DNA of 64,000 nt from Ruegeria aquimaris. Lineage in GTDB: Bacteria > Pseudomonadota > Alphaproteobacteria > Rhodobacterales > Rhodobacteraceae. The notes below the pieces were generated by a model. The model was not told the origin of the DNA, searched no databases, and saw nothing but the letters and a program-made list of their open reading frames with translations. A program made the position numbers and the translations under genes. Positions 25,638-34,402 of the stretch are shown here, piece by piece (position 1 is the stretch's first letter; the number at the start of each line of letters is the position of its first letter). The DNA lies in assembly GCF_025751555.1 (NCBI RefSeq), contig NZ_JAOWLB010000004.1, forward strand, positions 186,001-250,000, written 5' to 3'.

Positions 25638-26414
25638 TTAGCCCAGCTTGTCGAACACCGGCTCGGGATAGCCGACCCGCGCCAGATAGAGGCCCTGCGG
25701 CGGACAGACCGGGCCGCAGGCGGCGCGGTCCCGCGCCTCCAATGCAGCGCGCACCTGATCGGGAGTCCAGGCCCCTGCCCCCACCCGTTCGAGCGTGCCG
25801 ACGAAACTGCGTACCTGGTTGTGCAGGAACGAGCGCGCCCGCACGTGAAAGCGAATCTCGGAGCCGGAGAAACTTTCCACCGCCTCGACCCGCAATTCGT
25901 CCAATGTCTTGACCGGGCTGGCCGCCTGGCAGATCGACGAGCGGAAGGTGGTAAAATCATGCCGCCCGACCAGCAGATCGGCGGCCGCCTGCATGGCGGC
26001 GGCATCCAGATGGTGACCCACCTGCCAGACCAGTCCGGCATCATGCGTGGCAGGCGCCCGCCGCATCAGCAGCCGGAAAAGATACTGCCGCTCGGTGGCC
26101 GAGAAGCGGGCGTGCCAGTCATCCGCCACCCGCGCCGCCGCGACGATGGCCACGGGCTGTGGTTTCAGATGCCAGTTCAACGCCTCGGACAGGCGGAACG
26201 GGTCCCAGTCCCTGGACATATCGCAATGGGCAACCTGCCCCAGCCCGTGCACGCCTGCGTCGGTGCGCCCGGCGGCGGCGATCGTGTGCGGCCCCGGTTC
26301 CAGCCGGGCCAGCGCCGCCTCGATGGCGCCCTGAACCGACGGCAGGTCCTTCTGCCTTTGCCAACCGGCAAAGGGGGCGCCATGGTATTCGACTTTCAAC
26401 GCGTATCTGGGCAT
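25638..26414 (-). CDS. truA: tRNA pseudouridine(38-40) synthase TruA
   Basis: 258-residue enzyme isomerising uridines 38-40 in the anticodon stem of many tRNAs. Catalytic Asp52 lies in the invariant GRTDAGVHG motif; other landmarks include [12 protein letters not shown] at the N-terminus and [17 protein letters not shown] in the C-terminal half. The ATG at 26414 gives the standard start [10 protein letters not shown]. The gene is single, with a 72-base gap to the small secreted-protein gene upstream on the same strand. Confidence 0.97.
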   Translation of the reverse strand: MPRYALKVEYHGAPFAGWQRQKDLPSVQGAIEAALARLEPGPHTIAAAGRTDAGVHGLGQVAHCDMSRDWDPFRLSEALNWHLKPQPVAIVAAARVADDWHARFSATERQYLFRLLMRRAPATHDAGLVWQVGHHLDAAAMQAAADLLVGRHDFTTFRSSICQAASPVKTLDELRVEAVESFSGSEIRFHVRARSFLHNQVRSFVGTLERVGAGAWTPDQVRAALEARDRAACGPVCPPQGLYLARVGYPEPVFDKLG

Positions 26415-26486
26415 GGCTGCGCTGGTATCGCGGGTATGCCACTCTGTCCAGTGCGGGCGCCGCAGCCGCCAAGAAACCCGGTCGTG

Positions 26487-26840
26487 TCAGGGGGTCAGTT
26501 GCCAGGCGCCGTCCGCCCCCTTGCACAGGCGGGTGCCGATCAGCTTGGCCTGGGCCGCGCCAGCCGGGTGGATGGTGTGATGCAAGGTGGCACATTCGCC
26601 CTGTACCGCGTCCACCCGCACCGATCCGCGCGAGTCGGTTCCGGCGTTCTCCCATGTCGCCTCGCGCCCGACAACAGGGCGGTTATCGACCACCAGCTGA
26701 CGCGAGGCCGCGCCCATCAGCTGGAAATCCTCGGGCGAGAGGCCGATCTCGGCAATGATGCGCGACAGCGGCTTGGCGTCGGCTCCGCCGCCAAGGCCAA
26801 TGGCGGCGACAGTCAGAAGAGAAAGTAATGCGCGTTTCAT
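26487..26840 (-). CDS. Small exported surface-antigen-like protein (17 kDa antigen type)
   Basis: 117 residues with a signal peptide (MKRALLSLLTVAAIGLG, cut near ADAKP). The mature part has the pattern of the RT0821/Lpp0805 surface-antigen C-terminus: W-E-N-x-x-T-x-S-x-G-S-V, then a Cys (GECATLHH) and a second one near the end (TRLCKGADGAWQL), probably paired. The function of such proteins is unknown; this one lacks the usual glycine-zipper. Upstream of truA on the same strand. Confidence 0.72.
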   Translation of the reverse strand: MKRALLSLLTVAAIGLGGGADAKPLSRIIAEIGLSPEDFQLMGAASRQLVVDNRPVVGREATWENAGTDSRGSVRVDAVQGECATLHHTIHPAGAAQAKLIGTRLCKGADGAWQLTP

Positions 26841-27020
26841 CTGGTCCTCGAAATCGGTTCCGGTCTGCCGCCATCGTTACACGTCTGGGCGGTGCAGACC
26901 AAGATGCCGAACTGTCCCGGTCATCTTCAAAATATCCCGAAGGAACCTATCGGGTCTTTTGTCCTAGGACCAAGCGAAGGCTTGTCCCAGATTGGCGGAT
27001 AACACAGGTACGAGGCACAG

Positions 27021-27848
27021 ATGGCACATCCCACCTATTACGCACCCCAGGGCGGGCATCCGGGGCAAGAGCAGCTTTTGACCGACCGGGCGATGTTCAC
27101 CACCGCCTATGCGGTGATCCCAAAGGGCACGATGCGCGACATCGTGACCAGCTTCCTGCCGTTCTGGGACAAGACGCGGGTCTGGGTGCTGGCGCGTCCC
27201 TTGAGCGGGTTTGCCGAGACGTTCTCGCATTACATCATGGAGGTGCAGCCCGGCGGCGGCAGCACCCGGCCCGAGACCGACCCGGGCGCGCAGGGCGTGC
27301 TCTTTGTGGTCGAGGGCGCGGTGACGCTGACCATCGCTGGCACCGATCACGTGTTGGAGCCGGGCGGATACGCCTATCTGCCCGCGGGCTGTGACTGGCA
27401 TCTGCGCAACCATGCGGGGCCTGCGGCACGGTTCCACTGGATCCGCAAGGCATACGAGGCAGTCGAGGGGATCGACCGGCCCGAGCCCTTTGTCACCCGC
27501 GAGCAGGATGTCGCCCCGCGCGAGATGCCGGGCACCGAAGGGCGCTGGTCGACCACGCGGTTTGTCGACCCCGAAGACCTGCGTCACGACATGCATGTCA
27601 ACATCGTCAACTTCCTGCCCGGCGGCGTGATTCCCTTTGCCGAGACCCATGTGATGGAACACGGGCTTTACGTGCTGGAAGGCAAGGCGGTCTACCGGCT
27701 GAACCAGGATTGGGTCGAGGTCGAGGCGGGCGATTACATGTGGCTGCGCGCCTTTTGCCCGCAGGCCTGTTATGCCGGTGGTCCGGGGCGGTTCCGCTAT
27801 CTGCTCTACAAGGATGTGAACCGGCACATGGCGCTGCCGCGCCGGTGA
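27021..27848 (+). CDS. allE: (S)-ureidoglycine aminohydrolase, bicupin
   Basis: 275-residue manganese-dependent bicupin of the AllE/UGlyAH family, which converts (S)-ureidoglycine to ureidoglycolate plus ammonia. Each half has a cupin barrel: SHYIMEVQPGGGSTRP with EGAVTLTIAGTDHVLEPGGYAYLPAG, and HVNIVNFLPGGVIPFAETHVMEHGLYVLEGKAVYRL with EVEAGDYMWLRAFCPQACYAGG. The second carries the metal-ligand His, His, Glu set. It fits between allantoate hydrolysis and AllA (present at 31.9 kb). It stands alone here, 3-7 kb from the main purine genes. Confidence 0.93.
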   Translation: MAHPTYYAPQGGHPGQEQLLTDRAMFTTAYAVIPKGTMRDIVTSFLPFWDKTRVWVLARPLSGFAETFSHYIMEVQPGGGSTRPETDPGAQGVLFVVEGAVTLTIAGTDHVLEPGGYAYLPAGCDWHLRNHAGPAARFHWIRKAYEAVEGIDRPEPFVTREQDVAPREMPGTEGRWSTTRFVDPEDLRHDMHVNIVNFLPGGVIPFAETHVMEHGLYVLEGKAVYRLNQDWVEVEAGDYMWLRAFCPQACYAGGPGRFRYLLYKDVNRHMALPRR

Positions 27849-27972
27849 GGCGATACCCAAGGGGAGTGGCTGCCAAAGCAAGATCATATAGATTTCGCGC
27901 TCTTCCTTGTGCACGATAAGTCGCGGCTTTCGGAGCCGGAAACTCGAAACCAGTTCAGTCCGGAACTCCTTT

Positions 27973-28290
27973 GTGCATCGGAACCTGCGGCTTTCGCGTC
28001 TGCGCGACATTGGCTGGAAATTATGGGACCCAATCGGGCTGCTGGACGGTGAGACCGGTTGGGAAGGAAAGCCTTTTGCCGATGAATATGACCGCTACTT
28101 GATCAACGCAGTCGATCAGTTGCGGCAAGGCGCATTGGAACAGGGCGTCGTGGAGTACCTCACCCTGATCGAGGCGGATCACATGGGGCTGGGAGCGGTC
28201 CCCGGAATGGAAGAACGCGCCTGGCGCGTCGTCAAAGCCATCCAGGCGGAGGGCGATTTGTGGTCCATGCCGGACGAGAGGGAGGGTTGA
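27973..28290 (+). CDS. Small conserved-type hypothetical protein
   Basis: 105 residues from a GTG at 27973 (the frame opens further upstream at 27907, but the start of the recognisable part is RLRDIGWKLWDPIGLL). A Trp-Asp-Pro-Ile-Gly signature and a Tyr-rich EYDRYLINAVDQLRQG stretch are seen, with an acidic ending; it is predicted to be all-helical and soluble. I recall similar short proteins in many proteobacteria without a known function. Preceded by the ureidoglycine hydrolase gene. Confidence 0.6.
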   Translation: MHRNLRLSRLRDIGWKLWDPIGLLDGETGWEGKPFADEYDRYLINAVDQLRQGALEQGVVEYLTLIEADHMGLGAVPGMEERAWRVVKAIQAEGDLWSMPDEREG

Positions 28291-28364
28291 ACAAACCGTT
28301 CCAGAACACCAGGCATCGGGGAATAGCCGAGGCTTTTGCCGGTGACGCCTTGTCCGGGTTGCGC

Positions 28365-28742
28365 CTATTCGCCAAATCCTGCGTCTGACCTCAAGGCGCA
28401 GAGATTGCCGTCGGGGTCGGCAAACTCGGCGGTCATCCCCCAGGTATGCTCATGGATCCGCACCTCGACGCCTCTTTGCCGGAGCGCCGCACTTGTAGCC
28501 AACACATTGGGAACATTGAAACGGATTTTTGTCGGGTTTTGCCGGGTAGTTTTTCCGTGGCTGGACGCGACGCCGCCAGTTTCTATCATCAGATATGTAT
28601 CGCCCAACAGAAAGGTGGTTAACCGTTCGCCAGGGCGATCGATCTTGTGCAGGATCTCCAACCCAAGGGTTGAGCCGTAGAACTCCACACAGTCTTCATA
28701 GTTCTGTGTAAAAAGAATAATCCCGGCCATTGTGAAGTTCAT
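28365..28742 (-). CDS. VOC-superfamily protein
   Basis: 125 residues from the ATG at 28742. One VOC unit: MNFTMAGIILFTQNYEDCVEFYGSTLG with the first module, and FADPDGNLCALRSD ending the second with a Gly-Asn-Leu pattern. The canonical first metal His (in LDHV) is replaced by a hydrophobic residue (AGIILF), so this copy may not bind metal at that position. It is not the same subgroup as the one at 24.1 kb. Confidence 0.82.
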   Translation of the reverse strand: MNFTMAGIILFTQNYEDCVEFYGSTLGLEILHKIDRPGERLTTFLLGDTYLMIETGGVASSHGKTTRQNPTKIRFNVPNVLATSAALRQRGVEVRIHEHTWGMTAEFADPDGNLCALRSDAGFGE

Positions 28743-28948
28743 TCTCGCCCCCGCTTCTGGGTTTTCGATTGGCAACATGCCCGCCGTACCGAGGCTACAA
28801 GCTCAAGCAAGGTTGAGCTCAAGCACTATCTGACCTGTGAGGCAATTCAGCCATCCCAGCCCCTTCAACCCGCCGTTCACACCGCGGGGCTTCTCAGAAC
28901 GCCTTCGATCTGCTCAGATCAGGATGGCATGACAGAGGAGGCTTTATC
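28743..28948. other. Short gap without a gene
   Basis: 206 bp between divergent genes. It holds only the short complementary words around 28800 (AGCTCAAGC/GCTCAAGC run) and no reading frame of note; presumably the promoters of the two flanking genes. Confidence 0.35.
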
Positions 28949-29269
28949 ATGAATGCACATCTTATGCATGCGGCCCGGGCCGGCCTGGTCGCCCTGTCCA
29001 TCCTGGCGACACCCGCCACGGCGCAGGGCGAGGCCGTGACCGTTCAGGTGATGAACCGGACATGGGCTGTCGCGCAAGTATCGCAAGAGCCCGTCGTCTA
29101 TCGGGCCACGCGCGACCTGAACAACCTCAACCCCTTTGGCCCGCCCGCCCGGCTGCGGACCCTTCAGGCGATTGCCGCCGTCCAGCAGGCCACGGGATGC
29201 ACCGTCGACCGCAAGACGCTCTACCAGAACATCTCGGGCCAGTTCTTTGCCCGGGTCACGTGCCGGTGA
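28949..29269 (+). CDS. Small secreted protein of unknown function
   Basis: 106 residues with a signal peptide (hydrophobic core LVALSILATPATA, cut near AQG). The mature part is about 80 residues with two cysteines (GCTVDR and VTCR) that could form one disulfide. I recognise no family. Good GAGG-like site ahead of the ATG at 28949. It lies 55 bp upstream of gap in the same direction and may be co-transcribed. Confidence 0.68.
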   Translation: MNAHLMHAARAGLVALSILATPATAQGEAVTVQVMNRTWAVAQVSQEPVVYRATRDLNNLNPFGPPARLRTLQAIAAVQQATGCTVDRKTLYQNISGQFFARVTCR

Positions 29270-29323
29270 GGTCGCGCAAACCGGGGCATTGAGGTTGGTC
29301 AAGGCTCCTGCCATAGCTTGCGC

Positions 29324-30307
29324 ATGAAAATCGCGATCAACGGATTCGGCCGTATCGGCCGCACCATCCTGCGGCAGCTGATGGCTCGGCCGCGGATCAC
29401 CGATGTCGAGCTTGTGCTGATCAACGATATCGCACCGCTGGACACCTGCGCCTATCTCTTCGAATACGACAGCACCTTCGGCCCCTGGCGCGGCAGCGTA
29501 GAGACCGGGAACGAGACGCTGGTCGTGGACGGGGTCGCGATGCCGATGAACCACAGCGCCGATCTGGCGCGGGTGGATCTGTCGGGGGTGGATGTGCTGC
29601 TCGATTGCACCGGCGTCGCGCGCACCTCGGATGTGGCCGCGCGCGGTCTTGCCGCCGGGGCGGGCAAGGTGCTGATCTCGGGGCCGTCCCCGGCGGCCGA
29701 AATCACCGTGGTGCTGGGCGCGAACGAGGCGCGGCTGGGCAATGCACGGATCGTATCGAACGCCTCGTGCACCACCAATGCGCTGGCGCCGCTGGCGCGG
29801 GTGATCGACGAGATCGCGGGCATCGCCAGCGCCCATATGACCACGATCCACTGCTATACCAACAGCCAACCGATGGTGGATGCGCCGCGCGGCGATTCGG
29901 CGCGCTCGCGCGCCGGGGCGCTGTCGATGGTGCCGACCACATCGAGCGCCACCCATCTGATCGACGAGGTGCTGCCGCATCTGGCGGGCCTCATCTCGGG
30001 CGCGGCGGTGCGGGTGCCGACGGCCAGCGTTTCGGCCGTGGATCTGGTGGTACAGTTGCAGCGCCCGATGTCGGAGGCGGAGTTCGATACCGCCCTGCGC
30101 AGCGCGGTCGCGGCCTCGCCGGTACTGGGCTGGACCGACAAGCCGCTGGTTTCCTCGGACCTGCGCGCGCGGCCGGAATCGCTGGTCGTCGCAGGGCCCG
30201 AAACCCGCATGGTGGGCGACCGTCAGGTGCGGGTATTTGGCTGGTATGACAATGAATGGGGATTTTCGGCACGGATGCTGGACGTGGCGCGCCTGATGGC
30301 GGGCTGA
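29324..30307 (+). CDS. gap: Glyceraldehyde-3-phosphate dehydrogenase, type I
   Basis: 327-residue NAD-dependent enzyme of glycolysis/gluconeogenesis. NAD-binding MKIAINGFGRIGRTILR at the start; catalytic Cys in SNASCTTNALAPL; catalytic His in TIHCYTNSQPMVD. The last motif differs from the common HxYTNDQ (Cys for Ser/Ala and Ser for Asp), a feature of a divergent paralogue or of erythrose-4-phosphate dehydrogenase-like enzymes. I prefer the ATG at 29324; an ATG two codons earlier also exists. No pgk or tkt is adjacent, so its main role could be non-glycolytic. Confidence 0.88.
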   Translation: MKIAINGFGRIGRTILRQLMARPRITDVELVLINDIAPLDTCAYLFEYDSTFGPWRGSVETGNETLVVDGVAMPMNHSADLARVDLSGVDVLLDCTGVARTSDVAARGLAAGAGKVLISGPSPAAEITVVLGANEARLGNARIVSNASCTTNALAPLARVIDEIAGIASAHMTTIHCYTNSQPMVDAPRGDSARSRAGALSMVPTTSSATHLIDEVLPHLAGLISGAAVRVPTASVSAVDLVVQLQRPMSEAEFDTALRSAVAASPVLGWTDKPLVSSDLRARPESLVVAGPETRMVGDRQVRVFGWYDNEWGFSARMLDVARLMAG

Positions 30308-30318
30308 GGGCGGAAGCC

Positions 30319-30344
30319 GCGCGCGGGGCCTGGGCCCCGCGCGC
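30319..30344. terminator. GC-rich hairpin between gap and the urate permease gene
   Basis: Perfect 12-bp palindromic stem GCGCGCGGGGCC/GGCCCCGCGCGC with a two-base loop, 12 bp after the gap stop and before the end of the convergent permease gene. No U-tract; probably a bidirectional terminator. Confidence 0.65.
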
Positions 30345-30415
30345 CCGGCCCAACCGGGGCCAACGCATCTGTGATGCGGCGGAACCGGGCGGGAGCGGCC
30401 CGCCCGGTGACAGGC

Positions 30416-31828
30416 TTACCGACGCCCGTGACCGGCCATGCCGCCCGAGACTTCCTCGGTCGCCTCTTCCCCCAACTCCTGCGGCAGGATCAGGTTCAGC
30501 ACGATGGCAATCACGGCGGCGGGCAACAAGCCACTGGTCATCAGGATGCGCGCCGTATCGGGCAGGTGCTGCACCGCGCCGGGCTCCAGCTGCAACCCCA
30601 GCCCGACCGACAACGCGATGGCGAAAATCACCATGTTGCGCCGGTTCCACTGCACATCCGACAGCATCGAGACACCGGCGGCAACCACCATTCCGAACAT
30701 CACGATGACACCGCCGCCCAGCACCTCGATGGGCACCGTGCGGATGATCGCCCCCACCTTGGGCACCAGCCCGCACAGGATCAGAAACAGCGCCCCGATG
30801 GTGACCACATGGCGGCTCATCACCCCGGTCATGGCGATCAGGCCCACATTCTGGCTGAACGAGGTGTTGGGGAAGGCGCCGAAGAGGCCCGCAACCGCGG
30901 TGCCCAGACCGTCGGCATAGGTGGCGCCCGCAATCTCCTTGTCGGTTGCCTCGCGCCCCGCGCCGCCCTTGGTGATGCCCGAGACATCGCCCACCGTCTC
31001 GATGGCCGAAACCACCGCCATCATCGAAAACCCGATCACCGCGGCGAGCGAGAACTCGAACCCGTATTTGAACGGCACCGGCAGGGCGAACCCGGCCGCG
31101 CGGTTCCAGCTGGTGCCAATCGCCTCGAAGGTCACCATGCCCACCATCAGCGCATAGGCATAGCCCATGATCAGCCCCAGCAGCACCGCCGAGACCGACG
31201 GCATGCCACGGGCAAAGAATTTCAGCCCCAGCGTCACCAGGATCACCACCAGCGCTGCCGACCAGTTCAGGAGCGAGCCGTATTCCGGCGTGCCGATGGC
31301 GGGCACGCCGCCAGCGGCATACTGGATACCGACCTTGACCAGCGCCAGACCGATCATCGTCACCACCAGACCGGTCACCAGCGGCGGCAGCGCAAAGCGG
31401 ATGCGCCCGATGAAGAAGCCGAGGCAGAAATGAAACAGGCCGCCGATGATCGCACCGCCGAACAGCGCCGCCAGCGCATCCACCCCCTTACCCGCGACCA
31501 GCGGGATCATGATCGGCAGAAAGGCAAAGCTGGTCCCCTGCACGATCGGCAGGCCCGCGCCGACCCGCCCGATGGTCACCGTCTGCAACAGCGTCGCGAC
31601 ACCCGCGAACAGCATCGACATCTGGATCAGGTAGAGCAGTTGCGGAAAATCGGGCGAGTTCGAGCCGAAACCGAATCCCGCCGCCCCCGCCACGATGATC
31701 GCGGGCGTGACGTTCGAGACGAACATCGCCAGCACATGCTGGATACCCAGCGGCACCGCCTTTGCCAGCGGCGGGGTGTAATTCGGATCGCGGAGCTGAT
31801 CCGCAGTCCCTATCGAAGTGTCGGCCAT
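30416..31828 (-). CDS. NCS2-family nucleobase (urate/xanthine) permease
   Basis: 470-residue transporter with 12-14 hydrophobic segments. Family signatures include GLPIVQGTSFAFL and the long motif containing QNVGLIAMTGVMSRHV, where the Gln-Asn and the following residues line the substrate site in UapA/UraA relatives. Start chosen at the ATG at 31828; the frame continues 50 codons upstream without family character. It follows ureidoglycolate lyase and allantoinase on the same strand, which makes urate or xanthine the likely substrate over uracil. The 67-bp gap to allA may hold a separate promoter. Confidence 0.9.
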   Translation of the reverse strand: MADTSIGTADQLRDPNYTPPLAKAVPLGIQHVLAMFVSNVTPAIIVAGAAGFGFGSNSPDFPQLLYLIQMSMLFAGVATLLQTVTIGRVGAGLPIVQGTSFAFLPIMIPLVAGKGVDALAALFGGAIIGGLFHFCLGFFIGRIRFALPPLVTGLVVTMIGLALVKVGIQYAAGGVPAIGTPEYGSLLNWSAALVVILVTLGLKFFARGMPSVSAVLLGLIMGYAYALMVGMVTFEAIGTSWNRAAGFALPVPFKYGFEFSLAAVIGFSMMAVVSAIETVGDVSGITKGGAGREATDKEIAGATYADGLGTAVAGLFGAFPNTSFSQNVGLIAMTGVMSRHVVTIGALFLILCGLVPKVGAIIRTVPIEVLGGGVIVMFGMVVAAGVSMLSDVQWNRRNMVIFAIALSVGLGLQLEPGAVQHLPDTARILMTSGLLPAAVIAIVLNLILPQELGEEATEEVSGGMAGHGRR

Positions 31829-31895
31829 GATATCACTGTCCTCCCTGTGTGGATCATGGGGGTCTTGCCGCCTCTTTTTACGCGGGCGGCTTCGA

Positions 31896-32384
31896 TTATC
31901 CGGCGACCACCTCCCATGGGTCGTCGAACCAGAATTCTTCCAGATTGGCGCCGGGGCCGATACGGTCGACCACCGCAAAGAGGCCCGGCGCAGCCAGTGG
32001 CGTCAGCACCCCGTGCCAGGTGCCGCGATGATAGTTCACCGCCTGCCCTGCTTCGGTGACAAAGGCGCGTGGCGTGCCGGGGCGGTCGTCCTCGTCGGGG
32101 GCCACGATCACCAGAAAGGGCTGATGGCTCATCGGGATGAAGGCCTGGCTGCCATCGGGGTGCCGCTCGACCATGTCGAGCGTATAGGGCAGCGCGCGCG
32201 GATTGGCGTCGAACAGGCTGATACCCGCGCGCCCGTCGTTGAAATCAAGCAGCGCCCGGTCGTGATAGCGCCCGCACTGGCCCTGATTGATGATCTTGTC
32301 CGGAGCGCCTGAGACCGACAGCAAATCGCCAAAGGGCGCGAAGGCGGCGACCGTGAGCGGTTCTGTCTTGATGCGGCGGCTCAT
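31896..32384 (-). CDS. allA: Ureidoglycolate lyase
   Basis: 162-residue cupin-like enzyme that splits (S)-ureidoglycolate to glyoxylate and urea. N-terminal AAFAPFGDLL, the middle MVERHPDGSQAFIPM and the end NYHRGTWHGVLTPL follow the AllA family closely; the length is standard. Its ATG overlaps the stop of the upstream puuE fusion (ATGA, 32381-32384), so translation is coupled. Together with AllE it makes glyoxylate, ammonia and urea available. Confidence 0.95.
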   Translation of the reverse strand: MSRRIKTEPLTVAAFAPFGDLLSVSGAPDKIINQGQCGRYHDRALLDFNDGRAGISLFDANPRALPYTLDMVERHPDGSQAFIPMSHQPFLVIVAPDEDDRPGTPRAFVTEAGQAVNYHRGTWHGVLTPLAAPGLFAVVDRIGPGANLEEFWFDDPWEVVAG

Positions 32385-33796
32385 GAGGGCAGCACGTCCC
32401 TCAGGCGGAACTCGGCGATGCGCTCGACCTGACGGCAGGCCTCGGCAAATTCAGTCTCGCGGTCATTGCCGATGCGACGCTGAAAGGCGGCAAGGATCGA
32501 GGCCTTGTCATGGTCGCGCACCGCGATGATGAAGGGAAAGCCGAAGCGCGCCACATATTCGGTATTGAGCCGGGTAAAGGTCGCGCGCTCCTCGTCGGTC
32601 AGCGCATCGAGCCCGGCCGAGGCCTGTTCCGAGGTGCTTTCCGCCGTCAGCCGTTTGGCCTGCGCCAGCTTGCCCGCCAGGTCCGGGTGGGCGGTCAGCA
32701 CGCCCAGCCTTTCCTCGGCGCTGGCCGAGCGGAACATGCGGCAGAGCGCGTTGTGCAGCCCGCCCGCCGTGTCATGGGCGGGGCCAAGCTCCAGCCCATG
32801 GGCGCGCTCGGCGATCCAGGGGGAATGTTCGAAAATGCCGCCATAGGCCGCCACGAAATCGGCCTTGGGCATCTCGGAGGGGCGGGTGCGCGCCACGGGC
32901 GGATGCTCCTGCGCCCAATGCTCGGCAATTTGCAGGCGGGTGGCGAACCAGACGTCCGCGTGCCCGCGCGCATAGTCGAGGAAGCGTTTCAGCGCCATCA
33001 CCCGGCCCGGACGGCCGATCAGGCGGCAATGCAGGCCGATGGAGAGCATCTTGGGCGCGCCCGCGGCCCCTTCGGCGTAGAGCGCGTCGAAGCTGTCCTT
33101 GAGATAGGCATAGAACTGATCGCCCGAGTTGAACCCCTGCGGCGTGGCAAAGCGCATGTCGTTGCAATCGAGCGTATAGGGCACGATCAGCTGGTCGCGC
33201 CCACCCAGCCGTTTCCAATAGGGCAGATCGTCGTCATAGGTGTCGGCGATGTAATCCATCCCGGCCTCGGACGCGAGGCGCACGGTGTTCATCGAGCATC
33301 GTCCGGTGTACCAGCCACGCGGACGGCTGCCCGTCACCTCGGTATGCAGGCGGATCGCCTCGGCGATCTGGGCGCGCTCCTCCGCCTCGGGCATATCCTT
33401 GTGTTCGACCCATTTCAGCCCGTGGCTGGCAATCTCCCAACCGGCCGATTTCATCGCCGCGACCTGATCGGGCGAGCGGGCCAGCGCGGTAGCCACGCCA
33501 TAGACGGTAACGGGCAGGTCCCGCATCAGCCGGTGCAGACGCCAGAACCCGGCCCGCGCACCGTATTCATAAATCGTCTCCATGTTCCAATGGCGCTGGC
33601 CGGGCCATTGCGCGGCGCCGACGATCTCGGACAGGAACGCCTCGGACGCCGCATCGCCATGCAGGATGTTGTTCTCGCCCCCCTCTTCGTAATTCAACAC
33701 GATCTGCACCGCGAGCTTTGCACCGCCCGGCCAGTTTGCATTCGGCGGCGTGGCGCCATAGCCGATCATGTCGCGGGGGTATCGGGGGGCGGTCAT
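32381..33796 (-). CDS. puuE: Fused allantoinase (PuuE) and OHCU decarboxylase
   Basis: 471-residue two-domain enzyme. Residues 1-~300 are the metal-independent-type PuuE allantoinase of the polysaccharide-deacetylase superfamily (MIGYGATPPNANWPGGAKLA, SHGLKWVEHKDM, RPRGWYTGRCSMNT). Residues ~310-471 are a 2-oxo-4-hydroxy-4-carboxy-5-ureidoimidazoline decarboxylase (GIFEHSPWIAERAHG with the catalytic His, and FGFPFIIAVRDHDKASI with the Phe/Pro loop). The pathway therefore runs from hydroxyisourate product to allantoin and on to allantoate in one chain. Start at ATG 33796; another ATG two codons upstream is possible. First gene of puuE-allA-permease, divergent from hiuH. Confidence 0.93.
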   Translation of the reverse strand: MTAPRYPRDMIGYGATPPNANWPGGAKLAVQIVLNYEEGGENNILHGDAASEAFLSEIVGAAQWPGQRHWNMETIYEYGARAGFWRLHRLMRDLPVTVYGVATALARSPDQVAAMKSAGWEIASHGLKWVEHKDMPEAEERAQIAEAIRLHTEVTGSRPRGWYTGRCSMNTVRLASEAGMDYIADTYDDDLPYWKRLGGRDQLIVPYTLDCNDMRFATPQGFNSGDQFYAYLKDSFDALYAEGAAGAPKMLSIGLHCRLIGRPGRVMALKRFLDYARGHADVWFATRLQIAEHWAQEHPPVARTRPSEMPKADFVAAYGGIFEHSPWIAERAHGLELGPAHDTAGGLHNALCRMFRSASAEERLGVLTAHPDLAGKLAQAKRLTAESTSEQASAGLDALTDEERATFTRLNTEYVARFGFPFIIAVRDHDKASILAAFQRRIGNDRETEFAEACRQVERIAEFRLRDVLPS

Positions 33797-34017
33797 GGGC
33801 AAGGTCCTGCGTTTTACGGATATCCGATTTCCTCAATAGCTCAGAAAATCTCGACCGTTTATCAAATGCAATTTGACGCAGCTTTCGGAAATGACAAAGA
33901 GCGCGGTACTGGCCCCCTGCGCGCGATCTTCAAAAAGGAGCAGAAACTGTGTTGCCGGATCGGGGTTTGCAACTTGGACAATCTGCATGAAATCTAGGGA
34001 AAAGACAGGAGACCGGG
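33797..34017. promoter_or_regulatory. Divergent promoter region puuE/hiuH with a palindrome
   Basis: 221 bp between start codons. The perfect palindrome TCAAAT-GCA-ATTTGA at 33862-33876 is a good candidate operator, 67 bp from the puuE start. The rest is AT-richer than the window average. No gene of its own. Confidence 0.55.
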
Positions 34018-34374
34018 ATGAACGGATATCTGACCACACATGTTCTGGACACCGCGCGCGGCTGCCCTGCCGAGGGGCTGACCATAACGCTTTACCGGCT
34101 GGATGGGGGTGCGCGGCAGCAACTGGCCGAAATGCACACCAATGACGATGGGCGGACCGACAGCCCGATCCTGCCCAAGGGTGAATTCGTACCCGGGGTT
34201 TACGAACTGGTCTTCGCCGCGGGGGACTATCTGCGGATAACCGGCCAATCCGGCGATGAACCGCTGTTTCTGGACGAGGTGCCGATCCGGTTCGGGATCA
34301 CCGATGGCGCGGCGCATTACCATGTGCCGCTGCTCTTGTCGCCCTTCGGCTATTCGACCTATCGCGGCAGCTAG
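34018..34374 (+). CDS. hiuH: 5-hydroxyisourate hydrolase
   Basis: 118-residue transthyretin-related enzyme that opens 5-hydroxyisourate, the product of urate oxidation, to OHCU. The N-terminal MNGYLTTHVLDTARGCPA contains the catalytic His, and the C-terminus is the diagnostic tetrapeptide YRGS. Together with the fused OHCU decarboxylase the pathway up to allantoin is complete. Divergent from the puuE unit, so both probably answer to the same regulator. Confidence 0.96.
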   Translation: MNGYLTTHVLDTARGCPAEGLTITLYRLDGGARQQLAEMHTNDDGRTDSPILPKGEFVPGVYELVFAAGDYLRITGQSGDEPLFLDEVPIRFGITDGAAHYHVPLLLSPFGYSTYRGS

Positions 34375-34402
34375 GCCGCCGGAGCTCTCCCGCCCGTCGA
34401 TC

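Noticed and set aside
26936-26960. CCCGA...TCGGG followed by TCTTTT as a terminator
   Set aside because: It lies between two divergent gene starts where no transcript should end, and the loop of nine bases is long for a 5-bp stem.
33862-33876. The puuE/hiuH palindrome as a third XylR site
   Set aside because: The arms are inverted relative to the xylose operators and the spacing differs; the genes belong to purine breakdown.
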